64,000 bases of DNA from Fimbriiglobus ruber (GCF_002197845.1 NZ_NIDE01000007.1:310001-374000), one strand, 5' to 3'; positions 46,255-56,452 are shown, counted from the first letter of the stretch. Notes: generated from the sequence alone by a model not told the origin. Numbers and translations are program-made.

Positions 46255-47511
46255 TCACGACGCGCGCCACGTCACCGAACGGTTTTCTTCCGCGGGATGG
46301 CGGCAGACGGATTGCCACACGTCGGCTGCCCAGTCCTTGTCGGCCGGGTCGGCGACGTCGATCTGACAGCGGAGCCCGGCGCCCCCGACGGAAACAATTC
46401 CGGCGAGCCGCCAGACTTGCTGCCCGCGGGCGTCGCGGCACTCTTCGACCGTCAGTTCCCTCGCGGCACCCGGCCCGGCCGGGCGGATCGTGACGGTCCG
46501 TCGATCGTCCCACGCGAGCCACGTCTGGCCGTCGTCCGCCCACCCGTCGGCCAGGGAGCCGGGGACGAGGACCGACCACCCGTCGCCGAGCGCCACCCGG
46601 ACCGGGAACCGGCGGTAGCCAACCGGGGCGGCACACGGCGGTTGAGCCGCGGCCCGGCGCCGCACCTCGGCCTTCAACTCCGCGTCGCTCCCCTGGACGG
46701 TGAACCCGTTCCGGTCCGCCTCGATCGCCACGAACACGTCGGCCCACGCCCGCCACGGAAGGGGGGCGGTCGGGTCGAGGGCGAACGCTTCTTCCAGGTC
46801 GGCGGCGATCTGGTCGGTCAACTCGCCCTCTTCTTCGGTGAGCGGTGCCCGCCATGGAAATTCGCACCACAGCAGCGCGATCGCGCGATTCCGATAGAAC
46901 CCGGCGTCTGGGTCCGCGTGCCACCAGGGGAACATGTCGCGGGCCGCAGCGGGGTCGGCCGCGACGGCCGCCGCCCATTCCCGCGACCGCGGTCCGCAGG
47001 GCGTCAGGATCGGCCCGGGGTGGGTGAAGCCGTGGTCGGGCGGGAGGCCCAGTATGGCGGGACCGGGTTCGTCCGGGGCATCAAGGATCGCCCGGCAGCG
47101 GCGGCGGGCGTGGGCGAGGAACTGGCGGTTCAGGGCGTCCGGGTCGCCGGCCGGGAAGAAGCCCGTCGGGTCGTCGATCCGCTCCCAGGCCACGCCGAAA
47201 TCTTCCGCGAACGCGCCGAGGGCGCGGCAGAGGTGAGTGTGGTAGCCGGGGCCGGCCGGGGCGGTGGTCGCGGTCGCCCGGAGGAGTCCGCCCGACGAGA
47301 GCCGAAGTTCGACGTCGTCCGCGGCCGGGTGGAAGGAAACGAACAGCACGGGCCGGTTGTCCGCGTCGTGGCCGAGTTCGGCCCCGAGGACGACGTCGCC
47401 GAGCGTCTCGAACCACGCCGCGGCCCGCGCGAGCCCGTCCCGGATCTCGGTCCGGGACGCCGGAGCGCCGGTCGCTTCGAGCCGTCCGGTGAGTGTGAGT
47501 CCGGGGGCCAT
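46255..47511 (-). CDS. Hypothetical protein, 418 residues
   Basis: Starts MAPGLTLTGRLEATGAPASR. No signal peptide and no recognised domain. It is Trp- and Ala-rich with acidic patches (APLTEEEGELTDQIAADLEE) and ends SVTWRAS nine bases before the Rpn-like start, so the two are probably co-transcribed. The GC-rich third-position pattern is consistent with a real gene. Confidence 0.6.
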   Translation of the reverse strand: MAPGLTLTGRLEATGAPASRTEIRDGLARAAAWFETLGDVVLGAELGHDADNRPVLFVSFHPAADDVELRLSSGGLLRATATTAPAGPGYHTHLCRALGAFAEDFGVAWERIDDPTGFFPAGDPDALNRQFLAHARRRCRAILDAPDEPGPAILGLPPDHGFTHPGPILTPCGPRSREWAAAVAADPAAARDMFPWWHADPDAGFYRNRAIALLWCEFPWRAPLTEEEGELTDQIAADLEEAFALDPTAPLPWRAWADVFVAIEADRNGFTVQGSDAELKAEVRRRAAAQPPCAAPVGYRRFPVRVALGDGWSVLVPGSLADGWADDGQTWLAWDDRRTVTIRPAGPGAARELTVEECRDARGQQVWRLAGIVSVGGAGLRCQIDVADPADKDWAADVWQSVCRHPAEENRSVTWRAS

Positions 47512-47574
47512 GATGTTTCAGGTGAACAGGGTAGGGGACGACGTTTAATCGATACGACCCGACCGGGCGCGCGG

Positions 47575-48831
47575 TTAGCCCGCGATGCGGAACCGGACGG
47601 ATTCGCTCCCGCGGGCAGGCGGCCGGGAGCGGCCGGATGCCTGGGCCGCTATGGCACGGTAGACCGATTCCTGACCGCGGGTGAAGATCCGCCCGCGGGC
47701 GGTCATGGCGGCGGCAGCCGCGGCGAAGAGGGGGCCGCAGTCGAAGTCGTCGGTCGTTCCGTCGGGGCCGACGCGGGAGAACGAGGGCACGTCCCGCGGG
47801 GGAACGCCTCCCAGCGGCAAGACGGTCGCGAACAGCCCGACGCACGTTTCTCGGTCGAACAGTGTGCCCGGGGCAATCCTGGCGTGGTCTCCGATGAAGC
47901 AGCCGGTCGGCAGGTCGTCTGGTCCGGCGACGGTTTGGGTGCCCGGCCCGAGGGTCGCCCACTCGCCGACGTAACTGTACGCCATGAATCCTTGGTGGGC
48001 TTTGTCCGCGTACCCCTGAAAAATGCTCGCCGCGACCTCGCCGCCGATCCGGCAGTGGGCGCCAATGGACGTTCCCGCCCGGATCGTCGCGCCGAGGACG
48101 TGGGCTCCCGGGCCGATGAAACAGGGGCCGTCGAGCCGGGTGAACGCGGCCACGACGGCACCCGCGGCCACGGCCACCGGGCCGCCCGTGGTATCGATCA
48201 TCACCATCGGATCGATGGCGGCCGTCGGGTGAAGAAAGAGCCGGTCGGCCGGGCCGGTCAGACCGCCCGCCGCCGGGCGCGAGCCGAGCCCGTCCGAGTC
48301 GACCGCGTGGGGGAAGTCGGCGGCGATCTGCGACTTGTTGCACGCGACGAGGTCCGCCGGCTTCCGCAAGACGGTCCCGCCAACGGTTCTCACCGGGAGC
48401 GTCGCCAGCCAGTCTTCGAGGCACTGTTCGAGGGTGGCCGGGGAGACGGCCGCGAGCGCGTCCGGGCCGACGGCGGCGAACGCCAGGTCGCCGTCGCATA
48501 CGGCCACGAACGGGCCGTCGGCGAACAAATCGGCGGTGAGCGGGGCCGATTCTCCGGGCGCTCGGGGGGGCGGAACCCACCGGGCGTTGACCAGGACCGT
48601 CGGGCCGGCCCGGAGCCATTGCGGGTTGTTGACCGGAATGTACGGCCGCGCGGCGCGCGTCAACTCGGCCACGATGGGGCGGACGAGATGACCGACCGCG
48701 TCCGGGGCGAAATACCGGCGGTGCTTGATTTCCAGCGCGGACATCCCGCACAACAAGTCCGCCACCGGGCGAGCTAGTGCGAGTGGGGCGAGGTCGGCTA
48801 CCCGGCGATCCTCGTACAAACAGATGCGCAT
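47575..48831 (-). CDS. GlmU-like putative sugar nucleotidyltransferase
   Basis: A 418-residue protein of the planctomycete/Bacteroidetes GlmU-like type. The N-terminal half (MRICLYEDRRVADLAPLALA, LCGMSALEIKHRRYF, PTVLVNARWV) is a divergent nucleotidyltransferase domain. The C-terminal half is a left-handed beta-helix with hexapeptide repeats (GPCFIGPGAHVLGATIRAGT, GAHCRIGGEV, GCFIGDHARIAPGTLFD). It probably makes an NDP-activated sugar or amino sugar for envelope polymers. The exact substrate is unknown. Confidence 0.8.
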   Translation of the reverse strand: MRICLYEDRRVADLAPLALARPVADLLCGMSALEIKHRRYFAPDAVGHLVRPIVAELTRAARPYIPVNNPQWLRAGPTVLVNARWVPPPRAPGESAPLTADLFADGPFVAVCDGDLAFAAVGPDALAAVSPATLEQCLEDWLATLPVRTVGGTVLRKPADLVACNKSQIAADFPHAVDSDGLGSRPAAGGLTGPADRLFLHPTAAIDPMVMIDTTGGPVAVAAGAVVAAFTRLDGPCFIGPGAHVLGATIRAGTSIGAHCRIGGEVAASIFQGYADKAHQGFMAYSYVGEWATLGPGTQTVAGPDDLPTGCFIGDHARIAPGTLFDRETCVGLFATVLPLGGVPPRDVPSFSRVGPDGTTDDFDCGPLFAAAAAAMTARGRIFTRGQESVYRAIAAQASGRSRPPARGSESVRFRIAG

Positions 48832-49057
48832 CCTGCGCCTCCGGAGGAACCGCGAAGAAACGAGAACGGACGCGAGTGTAGATCAGCGGGCGGCCGCCTG
48901 CCTAGCCCGATTCGGCGCGAGAGAAGAGAGGCGGTTGGGAGCGCAGCCCCGGTCGAATTCGATCGGAGCCTACGAGTCATCTACGCCCGTGTAGGACCGC
49001 GTTCGCCACATCCGACGGTCGGCTCCAATCCGTCCTATGCTCTCGAACCCGATCGTG

Positions 49058-50353
49058 TTACGGGATCGTGAACTGGAACCCCGCGCGGGGGTACTCTTCT
49101 TCGCCGACCTCGTAGCCCGGCGGCGTCGTCCGCCAGACCTCGCCGCACTTGGCCAGGTCATGTCCGAGTGTGAACAAGAGCCGCATCGTTTTCAGGTCGA
49201 AGGTCGTACTCTTGGGCGCGATCGGCGTGTCTTCCGGCACGAACGCGTGGTGGAACTTCATGCCGGACACCGCACAGAGCGTGTACAGGCGCCACAAGTC
49301 GGCCCGGTACAAGGCGTACAGCGTCGCGGATATCGTGGACGTGGCTCGCGTCAGGAACCCGAGCCGTCCTTCGATCGGGTCGACGTATAGTTTCCCACCC
49401 GCGATGATGTACAGGTTCGACCCGGCCAACCACTTCACCCCGGGCGTGGCGGGGTTCGGTTCCGGCGTGCCCGGGCCGAACTTGATGAAAGTTTGCGCCA
49501 CTGCCCCGCCGTCCGCGTGCTCTTCCTTGTACCGCACCCCGTTGACGTCCACGTCGAAATCGACCGACGGAACCAGGCCGGGAATGCTGGACGTCGCGAG
49601 CAGCACTTTGCGGACGAGGGTGTCGGCGTCCGGGCGACCACTGCAGGCGATCGCGCCGAGATCCCAGACCACGAGCCGGCGTGTTCTTTGGAGCATGGTC
49701 CCGACGTACAGCTTCCGTCCGGCCAGGTGGGCCGCCCGTATGTCGGCCAGGGTCTCGTCGTTGACTTCGGCCGCGATCAACTTCTCCAACGGGGCGGCGG
49801 TCGCGATCGAGTTGTGCCACAAGATCGAGATGAGTGGTCGGTAAGTAAACACGTCGGACGTCTTGAGACTGGTCGCCAGGCGCTGCATGTTCGGATCGTA
49901 TTTCGGCCCGAGGTAAGCGAATACGGCGATCAGGGCGCCGCTGCTAATCCCGGTGACCACGTCAAAATCGGGCCGCTTTCCGCTCTCCGTCCACCCGCAA
50001 AGAATGCCCTGGGCGTAGGCACCGTACTGTCCGCCGCCCGAGAGGGCGAGGATATTCAACGGGCGAGATTGCCCCTTGGGGATGACGACGTCCGGATCTT
50101 TCTTCGCCACGTCCTGCGGGGCCACCGGCGCCGCAAGCGCACTCGCGAGCGCGTCGGCCGTGACCCGCTCGACCGGTTGGTACGTGCCCGCGGGCGCCGC
50201 CAGGTCGGTGATCTTCTTGGCCTTGTATTCCGGCGGCAGCGGCTCGGCCCGCTTGGGCGTGGACGAGCAGCCCGCCAGAATCGCCAGCAGACCAGCCAGA
50301 GCGGCCGGCCCGGCACACGACGCTAACGGATATTGGAATCTGTATGTGCGCAT
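49058..50353 (-). CDS. Patatin-like phospholipase, lipoprotein
   Basis: A 431-residue envelope protein. The signal ends in the lipobox LAGLLAILAGCSS (Cys near 29). The patatin domain has the oxyanion loop NILALSGGGQYGAYAQGIL, nucleophile VTGISSGALIAVFAY and catalytic Asp in EEHADGGAVAQTF. A C-terminal segment follows the domain. It is likely a periplasmic lipid acyl hydrolase attached to a membrane. ATG 50353 is chosen for the signal peptide. Confidence 0.88.
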   Translation of the reverse strand: MRTYRFQYPLASCAGPAALAGLLAILAGCSSTPKRAEPLPPEYKAKKITDLAAPAGTYQPVERVTADALASALAAPVAPQDVAKKDPDVVIPKGQSRPLNILALSGGGQYGAYAQGILCGWTESGKRPDFDVVTGISSGALIAVFAYLGPKYDPNMQRLATSLKTSDVFTYRPLISILWHNSIATAAPLEKLIAAEVNDETLADIRAAHLAGRKLYVGTMLQRTRRLVVWDLGAIACSGRPDADTLVRKVLLATSSIPGLVPSVDFDVDVNGVRYKEEHADGGAVAQTFIKFGPGTPEPNPATPGVKWLAGSNLYIIAGGKLYVDPIEGRLGFLTRATSTISATLYALYRADLWRLYTLCAVSGMKFHHAFVPEDTPIAPKSTTFDLKTMRLLFTLGHDLAKCGEVWRTTPPGYEVGEEEYPRAGFQFTIP

Positions 50354-50752
50354 CGTGTCGTATAGGGGGATTTTTAGGTCGCGGGGCACTGCGCAAACTG
50401 GCAGGAACGTACCAAGAGTTTCGGACAAAGTCGATACGGACTTAAGTGGCGGGTGCCGCGCACACGGAATAACGCTTTCTACCCTTTTTATTCCTAAAAA
50501 CGGCGAAAAAATCACCACGACGGCGCGACGGATCTCGTGCAAGATGAGAATCGCAAATCAAATGAATTCAATATCTTACGGCATGAAAATCCTATCCACG
50601 ACCACTCGAAGAAGGAGCGACGTGACCGGGCGGTATTCCGTCGTCCTGTAGAAAAGAATCGCATTCGGTTGTATCGATCTTGGGATTTATTCCGGTGGCA
50701 GTGCGGGCACTCTTTCCGTTAATCGGCCCGGATCATTGTATTGTCACCAGAA
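50354..50752. other. Intergenic, no gene seen
   Basis: This stretch of 399 bases between the patatin start and the epimerase stop is somewhat lower in GC around 50500-50720. No convincing frame, hairpin or repeat was found. Confidence 0.5.
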
Positions 50753-51697
50753 TTACAAGCCTCGAATCCCCCCTGCGAACGGATCGCGTTCGTCGAACAG
50801 TAACGTTGCTTCGGCGGTGATGTACGCGGTGCCGGTTACGGTCGGGATCACGTGGCCGTCGGCCCCACGTTCGTATTGGCCCTCGAACACAGTCCCGAGG
50901 ACGCCCTCCTGCCGCCACACTTGACCCGGCACGAGCTTGTCGTCCGCCGCGAGGCAGGAAAGTTTCGCGCTGGTGCCGGTCCCGCACGGCGACCGGTCGT
51001 AAGCCCGGCCGGGGCAGAGGACGAAGTTGCGGGAGTGATTCGCCGGGTCGCCCGGCGGGCCGAAGAATTCGACGTGGTCGATGACTGCGCCGCCCGCCCC
51101 CGTGATCCCGTTCATGTTCAGAGCCTGGCGGACGCGCCAGGCCACATCCGTCAACCGCTCGACGTTCTGGATGGCGATCGTCTCGCGGTGTTCGCCGACC
51201 AGGAAAAACCAGTTCCCGCCCCACGCCACGTCGCCGACCACGGGTCCGTACCCTTCCGCGGCCACCGCCACGTTCTTGGCGAAGCGGTAACTCGGGACGT
51301 TGCGAACGCTCACCCGGCCGTCCGGATGCAAGGTCGCGGTGACGTTGCCGACCGGCGTCTCGATGACGTGATCGCCGGGAGAAATTCGCCCAAGGTGAGC
51401 CAGCGTGACGACGAGCCCGATGGTCCCGTGCCCGCACATGCCAAGCGTGCCGACATTATTAAAGAAGATTACCCCGGCAGACGCGACCGGGTCCGCCGGT
51501 TCGCAGAGTAACGCCCCGACGAGGACGTCCGAGCCGCGGGGCTCGTTCACCACCGCGGACCGGAAGTGATCGAAGCGCTGGGCGAAGACCCGGCAGCGGT
51601 CGGCGACCGACCCCGGGCCGAGGTCCGGCCCGCCCGCCACGACTACGCGGGTCGGTTCGCCGGCTGTGTGGGAGTCGATGACCTGAACTCGCTGCAT
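50753..51697 (-). CDS. Proline racemase family, 4-hydroxyproline epimerase-like
   Basis: Epimerises hydroxyproline or a related imino acid by a two-base mechanism. 314 residues from ATG 51697 ([20 protein letters not shown]). Both catalytic Cys are present: [16 protein letters not shown] (about 80) and [19 protein letters not shown] (about 240). [11 protein letters not shown] and GGNWFFLV are typical of the family. The two-Cys form separates it from Ser/Thr dehydratase members. Confidence 0.88.
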   Translation of the reverse strand: MQRVQVIDSHTAGEPTRVVVAGGPDLGPGSVADRCRVFAQRFDHFRSAVVNEPRGSDVLVGALLCEPADPVASAGVIFFNNVGTLGMCGHGTIGLVVTLAHLGRISPGDHVIETPVGNVTATLHPDGRVSVRNVPSYRFAKNVAVAAEGYGPVVGDVAWGGNWFFLVGEHRETIAIQNVERLTDVAWRVRQALNMNGITGAGGAVIDHVEFFGPPGDPANHSRNFVLCPGRAYDRSPCGTGTSAKLSCLAADDKLVPGQVWRQEGVLGTVFEGQYERGADGHVIPTVTGTAYITAEATLLFDERDPFAGGIRGL

Positions 51698-51760
51698 GCG
51701 GCACACCGGATCGAAAAAAAGTGTCGACAAATATCCTTACGCTAAACCACGATTGGAGTT

Positions 51761-51846
51761 GCGCCAATTTGGAGTGTGGCGATTGACCGCCGCTTTGGTT
51801 TTTAAAAGCAAAAGCGGCGGTCAAGCGCCACACTCCAAATTGGCGC
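51761..51846. repeat. 36-bp-arm inverted repeat upstream of the epimerase
   Basis: Arm 51761-51796 (contains GGAGTGTGGCGATTGACCGC) matches the complement of 51811-51846 with one mismatch and a 14-base loop. It is a MITE/REP-like hairpin 64 bases before the epimerase start on its promoter side. Confidence 0.78.
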
Positions 51847-51991
51847 TAACATCGTTTGGTGATCGCTATCTTCAGGATAGCGGCTACGACGGGCTACGAG
51901 CAGGGTGAAGTCGTGAGGGCGTCGGGAGAGGAAGGACGCCCTGAATTGCGGTCGATGGGTCAATCGTATCGGTTCGGGGGGGCTGTGTAAC

Positions 51992-52498
51992 TCAGACACC
52001 CGAGCTTTCTTGCTCGGCCAGGACAGCGAGTTCGGTCAGACGGGCTGCGGTCACGCCGATTCGCTCGAAGCACTCGGCCACGATGCTGTTCGGGGCGGTG
52101 AACAGAGTGATGAGCAGGTCCATCTGCGTGAACGACGGTCGGCCGTAGTCCCGCGCACGGGCGTAGGAGTCGCGGAGTACGCGGATGACGTTGTCCGAGA
52201 GAAATTCACGGTTTAGTAGAAGCGGCGGGACGGGTTCGGCGTCCTGGTAGAAGAGGTCGCGGAACTGTTCGAGTAAACGACCGAGGTCGGCGCCGAGGCG
52301 GTTGGCCCAGTTGAACACCCCGGGGTCGGGGGCGGCCAGGAGTCCCATGAACAGGTGGGGCGTCCGCACGCTGTCCCAGTTCGTTGCCCGGGCGTGTGCC
52401 AAAGACTCCCGGAGGGCCCGCGCCGTGGCCGAATCGGCTACGTCCGCACGGACCCGCCCGCTGGGCACGAATATATCGTCGTCCACTCGGTCGGGCAT
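51992..52498 (-). CDS. Stand-alone Clp-N (Clp repeat) domain protein
   Basis: A 168-residue cytoplasmic protein. Two Clp-repeat-like motifs are visible: ATARALRESLAHARATNWDS with TPHLFMGLLAAPDPGVFNW, and DNVIRVLRDSYARARDYGRP with FTQMDLLITLFTAPNSIVAE. In ClpA/B/C this domain binds substrates or adaptors; here no AAA module follows. It could be an adaptor or a decoy. No linked Clp ATPase lies in the window. Confidence 0.65.
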   Translation of the reverse strand: MPDRVDDDIFVPSGRVRADVADSATARALRESLAHARATNWDSVRTPHLFMGLLAAPDPGVFNWANRLGADLGRLLEQFRDLFYQDAEPVPPLLLNREFLSDNVIRVLRDSYARARDYGRPSFTQMDLLITLFTAPNSIVAECFERIGVTAARLTELAVLAEQESSGV

Positions 52499-52747
52499 GG
52501 CCAGCCAACCACTTTAAGGATTTATCCGATTTCGCCGCGTCCGGGCGGCAGATGGGGGGCATTATTGCGCGCAAATCACAACCTCGCAAGTCTCCGTTCC
52601 TTCTCTCGCATCAGTTTTCGCATCCGAGCTGTCGAACTTTCTTGCATTGTTAAGTAATCGTCTCGTCGAATTGCCGCCGCGCTTCTTCCGGGCATCATCC
52701 GGACGGTGATACCATAATTGTGTAAGATTCGCGCCGATCAGTAATCA

Positions 52748-53015
52748 GAAGTTGGGCTTGTCGCGGATTATTCTCGCGGGACGCATGGAAGGCCAAAGCA
52801 ACCGCCCGCGAAGCCGAGCGGAAAGCCCTGACCATTCGCGTCCGGGATCTCGTCGCATTCCACCAACGTCATCGTCAGTGGGTCGAGGATCTGCAACAGT
52901 GGGTCGACCCCGTCGCCTTCATCGGCCTCGCGGTAGCCCTCGTCCGGCAAGCCGGGTTGTCGTTCCTCAGAACGGCGGCCGCGCTGGCCGTCGGGACGAC
53001 CGCCTCGGGCGAAAG
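52748..53015 (+). mobile_element. Eroded remnant of the 24543-26245-type IS
   Basis: GAAGTTGGGCTTGTCGCGGA at 52748 equals the inner right end of the IS at 24543-26245 (complement). After a deletion the DNA resumes with codons for DAWKAKATAREAERKALTIR and VRDLVAFHQRHRQWVEDLQQ. It then jumps to PVAFIGLAVALVRQAGLSFL and fades. Two internal deletions are visible, so it is a dead fragment between the Clp-N-like gene and uvrC. Confidence 0.75.
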
Positions 53016-53189
53016 ATCGGTGACGTGGACGATCCGCGGGAACGGGTAGGCTGGCTCGGATGAGGTGTTGTTGACCGATCGCTTCAGAGGTGTGCGTTCG
53101 TTTCCGTGCCGGCGAACGTCGAGTAACGGTGCGGAGGGGTGGGCCGTACAATAAGCAGAGCCCCGACGACAGCCAGAAGGAAGTGGCGC

Positions 53190-54539
53190 ATGTCCGACGA
53201 ATCGACCCCCGTGAGCTTCCAAACCCCGGACCCAAGCAAGATTCCGCCCGGAGAGAAAGTCAAAGAATTCCCGGCCGCCCCCGGCGTCTACCTGATGAAA
53301 GACGATGCCGGGAACGTGATCTACGTCGGCAAGGCGAAGAGCCTGCGGAGCCGGGCGTCGCACTATTTCACCAAGGAAGCGGCCGAGAACACCCGCACCG
53401 CGGAACTCGTCAAGTGTATCCGGGATATCGATTTCATCCCGTGCGAAACGGAAGTCGAAGCGCTCCTGAAAGAGGCCCGGCTGGTCAAGGACATTCAGCC
53501 GCGGTTCAACGTCCTGCTCAAGGACGACAAGACGTTCCCGTACCTGCAAATCCGCACCCGCGAGGAGTTCCCCCGCGTCGAGTTCACCCGGTCCCCGCGG
53601 CGGAAGGGCGTCCGCCTGTACGGCCCGTTCACCAACGCGCGGAGCCTCCGGGCGGCCATCCAGGTCCTCCAGCGCGTCTTCCAGTTCCGCACTTGCACGC
53701 TCGACATCAAGTCGGACGACGACCGCTGGCGGTGGTTCCGGCCGTGCATCCTGCACAGCATCCGCCAGTGTTCGGCGCCGTGCAACCTCCGCGTGACCCG
53801 CGAGGAGTACCGCCGGCAGATCCGCAAACTCATCCTGATTCTGGAGGGGAAGAAGGGGAAGCTGCTCAAGGAGATGGAAGGACACATGAAGGAGGCGAGC
53901 GTCGCCCTCCAGTTCGAGAAGGCCGCCCGGCTGCGGGACGAGATCGCCGCGCTCAAGCGGCTAGAACTGCGGGGTGACGTGGAGGCGAACGTCCAACCCG
54001 AGGTGTTTCCCATCGACCCCAAGAAAGGGCTCGTCGGCCTGCGGAAAGTGTTGGGGCTGGCGAAAGTCCCGCGGACGATCGAGGGCGTGGACATCGCCCA
54101 CCTCGGCGGGTCGGACACGGTGGCGTCGCTGGTCGCGTTCCTGGACGGGTTGCCGTTCAAGCCGGGGTACCGGCGGTTCAAGATCAAGTCGGTGGAGGGA
54201 GTAGACGACTTCGCGTCGATGCGAGAGATCGTCACCCGCCGATTCAAGCGCCTGCACGACGACGACTCGGTTTTCCCGGACATTCTGCTCATCGACGGCG
54301 GCAAGGGCCAGCTCAACGCCGCCCTCGACGCCTTCAAGATGCTGGCGATCGACCCGCCGTGCGTGATCTCGCTGGCGAAGCAGGAGGAGGAGATCTTCCG
54401 CCCCGGCCAGTCCGAGTCGATCAAGCTCAGCCGCCACTCGGCCGCGCTGCGACTCCTGCAATACGTCCGCGACGAAGCCCACCGCTTCGCACAGCACTAC
54501 CACCATATCCTGAGGCGAAAGAAGCTGACCGGAGAATAA
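53190..54539 (+). CDS. uvrC: UvrC excinuclease subunit, C-terminally short
   Basis: Makes the dual incisions in nucleotide excision repair. 449 residues from ATG 53190 (AAGGAAG upstream). The GIY-YIG nuclease is APGVYLMKDDAGNVIYVGKA (about 30-49). The Cys cluster region is FRPCILHSIRQCSAPCNL, UVR motif FEKAARLRDEIAALKRL, and the RNase H-like 5' nuclease GVDIAHLGGSDTVASLVAF with PDILLIDGGKGQLNAALDA. The protein ends soon after HRFAQHYHHILRRKKL, so the usual helix-hairpin-helix tail is absent. Confidence 0.92.
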   Translation: MSDESTPVSFQTPDPSKIPPGEKVKEFPAAPGVYLMKDDAGNVIYVGKAKSLRSRASHYFTKEAAENTRTAELVKCIRDIDFIPCETEVEALLKEARLVKDIQPRFNVLLKDDKTFPYLQIRTREEFPRVEFTRSPRRKGVRLYGPFTNARSLRAAIQVLQRVFQFRTCTLDIKSDDDRWRWFRPCILHSIRQCSAPCNLRVTREEYRRQIRKLILILEGKKGKLLKEMEGHMKEASVALQFEKAARLRDEIAALKRLELRGDVEANVQPEVFPIDPKKGLVGLRKVLGLAKVPRTIEGVDIAHLGGSDTVASLVAFLDGLPFKPGYRRFKIKSVEGVDDFASMREIVTRRFKRLHDDDSVFPDILLIDGGKGQLNAALDAFKMLAIDPPCVISLAKQEEEIFRPGQSESIKLSRHSAALRLLQYVRDEAHRFAQHYHHILRRKKLTGE

Positions 54540-54695
54540 GTAAGAATCAGTCGTCAAGTCATCAGGTCGTCAAGTCTTCACGTCGACAGCGGATTCTCGT
54601 GAAAGCGAGAACCTACGGCGTTGATTGCGCGTCTTGATCTTGAATGGGACACCTGATGACTGGATGAGTGAGATCCCGGCATGAGCCATTTGAAT
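54540..54695. other. Intergenic, no gene seen
   Basis: Contains short GTCAAGTC/GTCATCAGG-like repeats (54550-54585) but no gene or clean terminator. Confidence 0.4.
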
Positions 54696-54881
54696 TGGGT
54701 GCAATCGGTTTCCAGACGGCCAACACCTGCGATTTTTGTCGTTTTACAAGGGAGTTCTACGCTCAGTTCCCTTACTGCGGAGTACGTGACGGGCATTAAT
54801 GCCCGAATTGGGCTGTAAAAAAAGCTGGGGCATGCCGTACCAGACCGTTCTCTTACCCGCGGTTCGGATCGAGCATGCCCC

Positions 54882-56452
54882 ATGGATGGCGAGCATAAAC
54901 CGACAGCGACAACATGTCCAGCCGACTCGGCGTCGGCGTCGGTGTCGGTGTCGGCGTCGGTGTCGGCGTTCGAGGATAACGCGCGTCGCGAATTCGAGGC
55001 GATCGTGCGGTTCTGCCGCGCGAACAACAACCCGTTCCGGCCCTTCGAATGGGACTTGCTCACGCGGCTCTGGGCTCTGGGCGGCTTGCTGCTGCGACTG
55101 TTCTTGGCATGTCGCCACGCGCGCCTGGAGGCCACCCCGCCCCGCGGTTTCCGCCGGGGAGACCCGGCGGCCGAACGGACCCTCAAGACGCTCTTCGGCC
55201 GCGTGAGCTACGTGCGGTTGCAGATGATTCGCGTCCGCGGCGGTTGCAGTTATCACCCGCTCGACGTGGCGTTGGGCCTGACCCGCGATGGCTTCTCGCC
55301 CTGGGTGATCCAGTTCGTGACGCGATTGGCGACGCGGATGCGTTTCGCGTCGCGTCGGTCGCTCTGCCGGTCCGTCTTGGGGTGGTCACCGTCCGTCGAG
55401 TCGATCGAGGAGTTGGCGTTGGGGCTCGGCCGCTTGGCCGAGCCGTTCGCGCGGCAGCAGGCGGGTCCGAACGACGACGGTGAGGTTCTGGTGATCGAGG
55501 TGGATGGCAAGTGCCCGCCGACGGCCCGGGCGGAGGAGTTGGCCAAGCGTCGGGGCAAGCGGTCGAAGCATGCGAAGGCGTGCGCGTGCGGCTGCCAGCG
55601 TCATCGCGGCCGAGCCAAGCGGCGGCGGCGTGGGGGCAAGAAACGCCGGAAGAAAGGGGACAAGAGCAAGAACGGCAAGGAGGTGGTGGTGGTCGTGATG
55701 TACACGCTGAAACGTGGCGGGGATGGCCGCCTACACGGCCCGAAGAACAAGAAGGTGTGGGCGTCGTTCGGCGGCCGTCGTGGTGCGGCGTGTTGGGCGC
55801 GGGCCGAGGCGACCAAGCGGGGGTTTGGTCCGGACACGTCCCGGACGGTGCAGATCGTGGTCGATGGGGCGAGCGGGTTGAGGAGCAACTTAGCGGCCGC
55901 GTTCCCGAACGCGATCGCGACCGTCGACGTGTGTCACGTGGTGGAGAAGTTGTGGGAACTCGGCCATCGGTTTCACCAGGAAGGAAGCGCCGAATTGAGG
56001 GCCCGGGTGGAAGAATGGAAGGCGTGGGTGTACGCGGGTCGGGCGGGGGAGTTGGTGGCGCACCTGCGGCGGTTGCTCGACGGCACCCCCGGACGGGTCC
56101 CGGAACGCGGGCCAAGAGGAAGGGTTTGGAGAAGGTGATTGGGTACGTCGAACCGCGCCTGTCGATGATGAAGTACGCCGAGTGGCGTGAGCACGACTTG
56201 GTGATCGCGTCGGGTCAGGTAGAGGGGGCCGTGCGGCACGTGGTCGGTGAGCGGATGGACTGTGCGGGCATGCGCTGGATACCGGGCCGAGCCGAGGCGT
56301 TGCTGCACCTGCGTTGCATCGAACTGAACGGCGACTGGGACGAGTTCGTCGCCTTTAGCGACCAGGAGTATCAGAAACGACTGATCGAGCATAAGGCGGT
56401 GCAGATTCGTTCCAACAAGCCGCTAAAATGCGGCTTTGCATTGGCTGCCTGA
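54882..56452 (+). pseudogene. ISKra4-like transposase, frameshifted near the C-terminus
   Basis: Starts MDGEHKPTATTCPADSASAS, with a hexamer-repeat-encoded Ser/Ala/Val stretch. Catalytic regions: EVLVIEVDGKCPPTARAEEL (first Asp), TVQIVVDGASGLRSNLAAAF (second Asp), DVCHVVEKLWELGHRFHQEG. A Lys/Arg-rich insert (about residues 235-270) contains a CACGC cluster. Near 56080-56105 the frame shifts, and the rest (KGLEKVIGYVEPRLSMMKYA, IASGQVEGAVRHVVGERMDC with the catalytic Glu) follows in another frame to 56452. It is probably inactive. Confidence 0.78.
54926..54970. repeat. Hexanucleotide repeat in transposase N-terminus
   Basis: GGCGTC and GGTGTC hexamers alternate about seven times, coding for Ser-Ala/Ser-Val. 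The repeat number could vary by slippage without breaking the frame. Confidence 0.7.
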
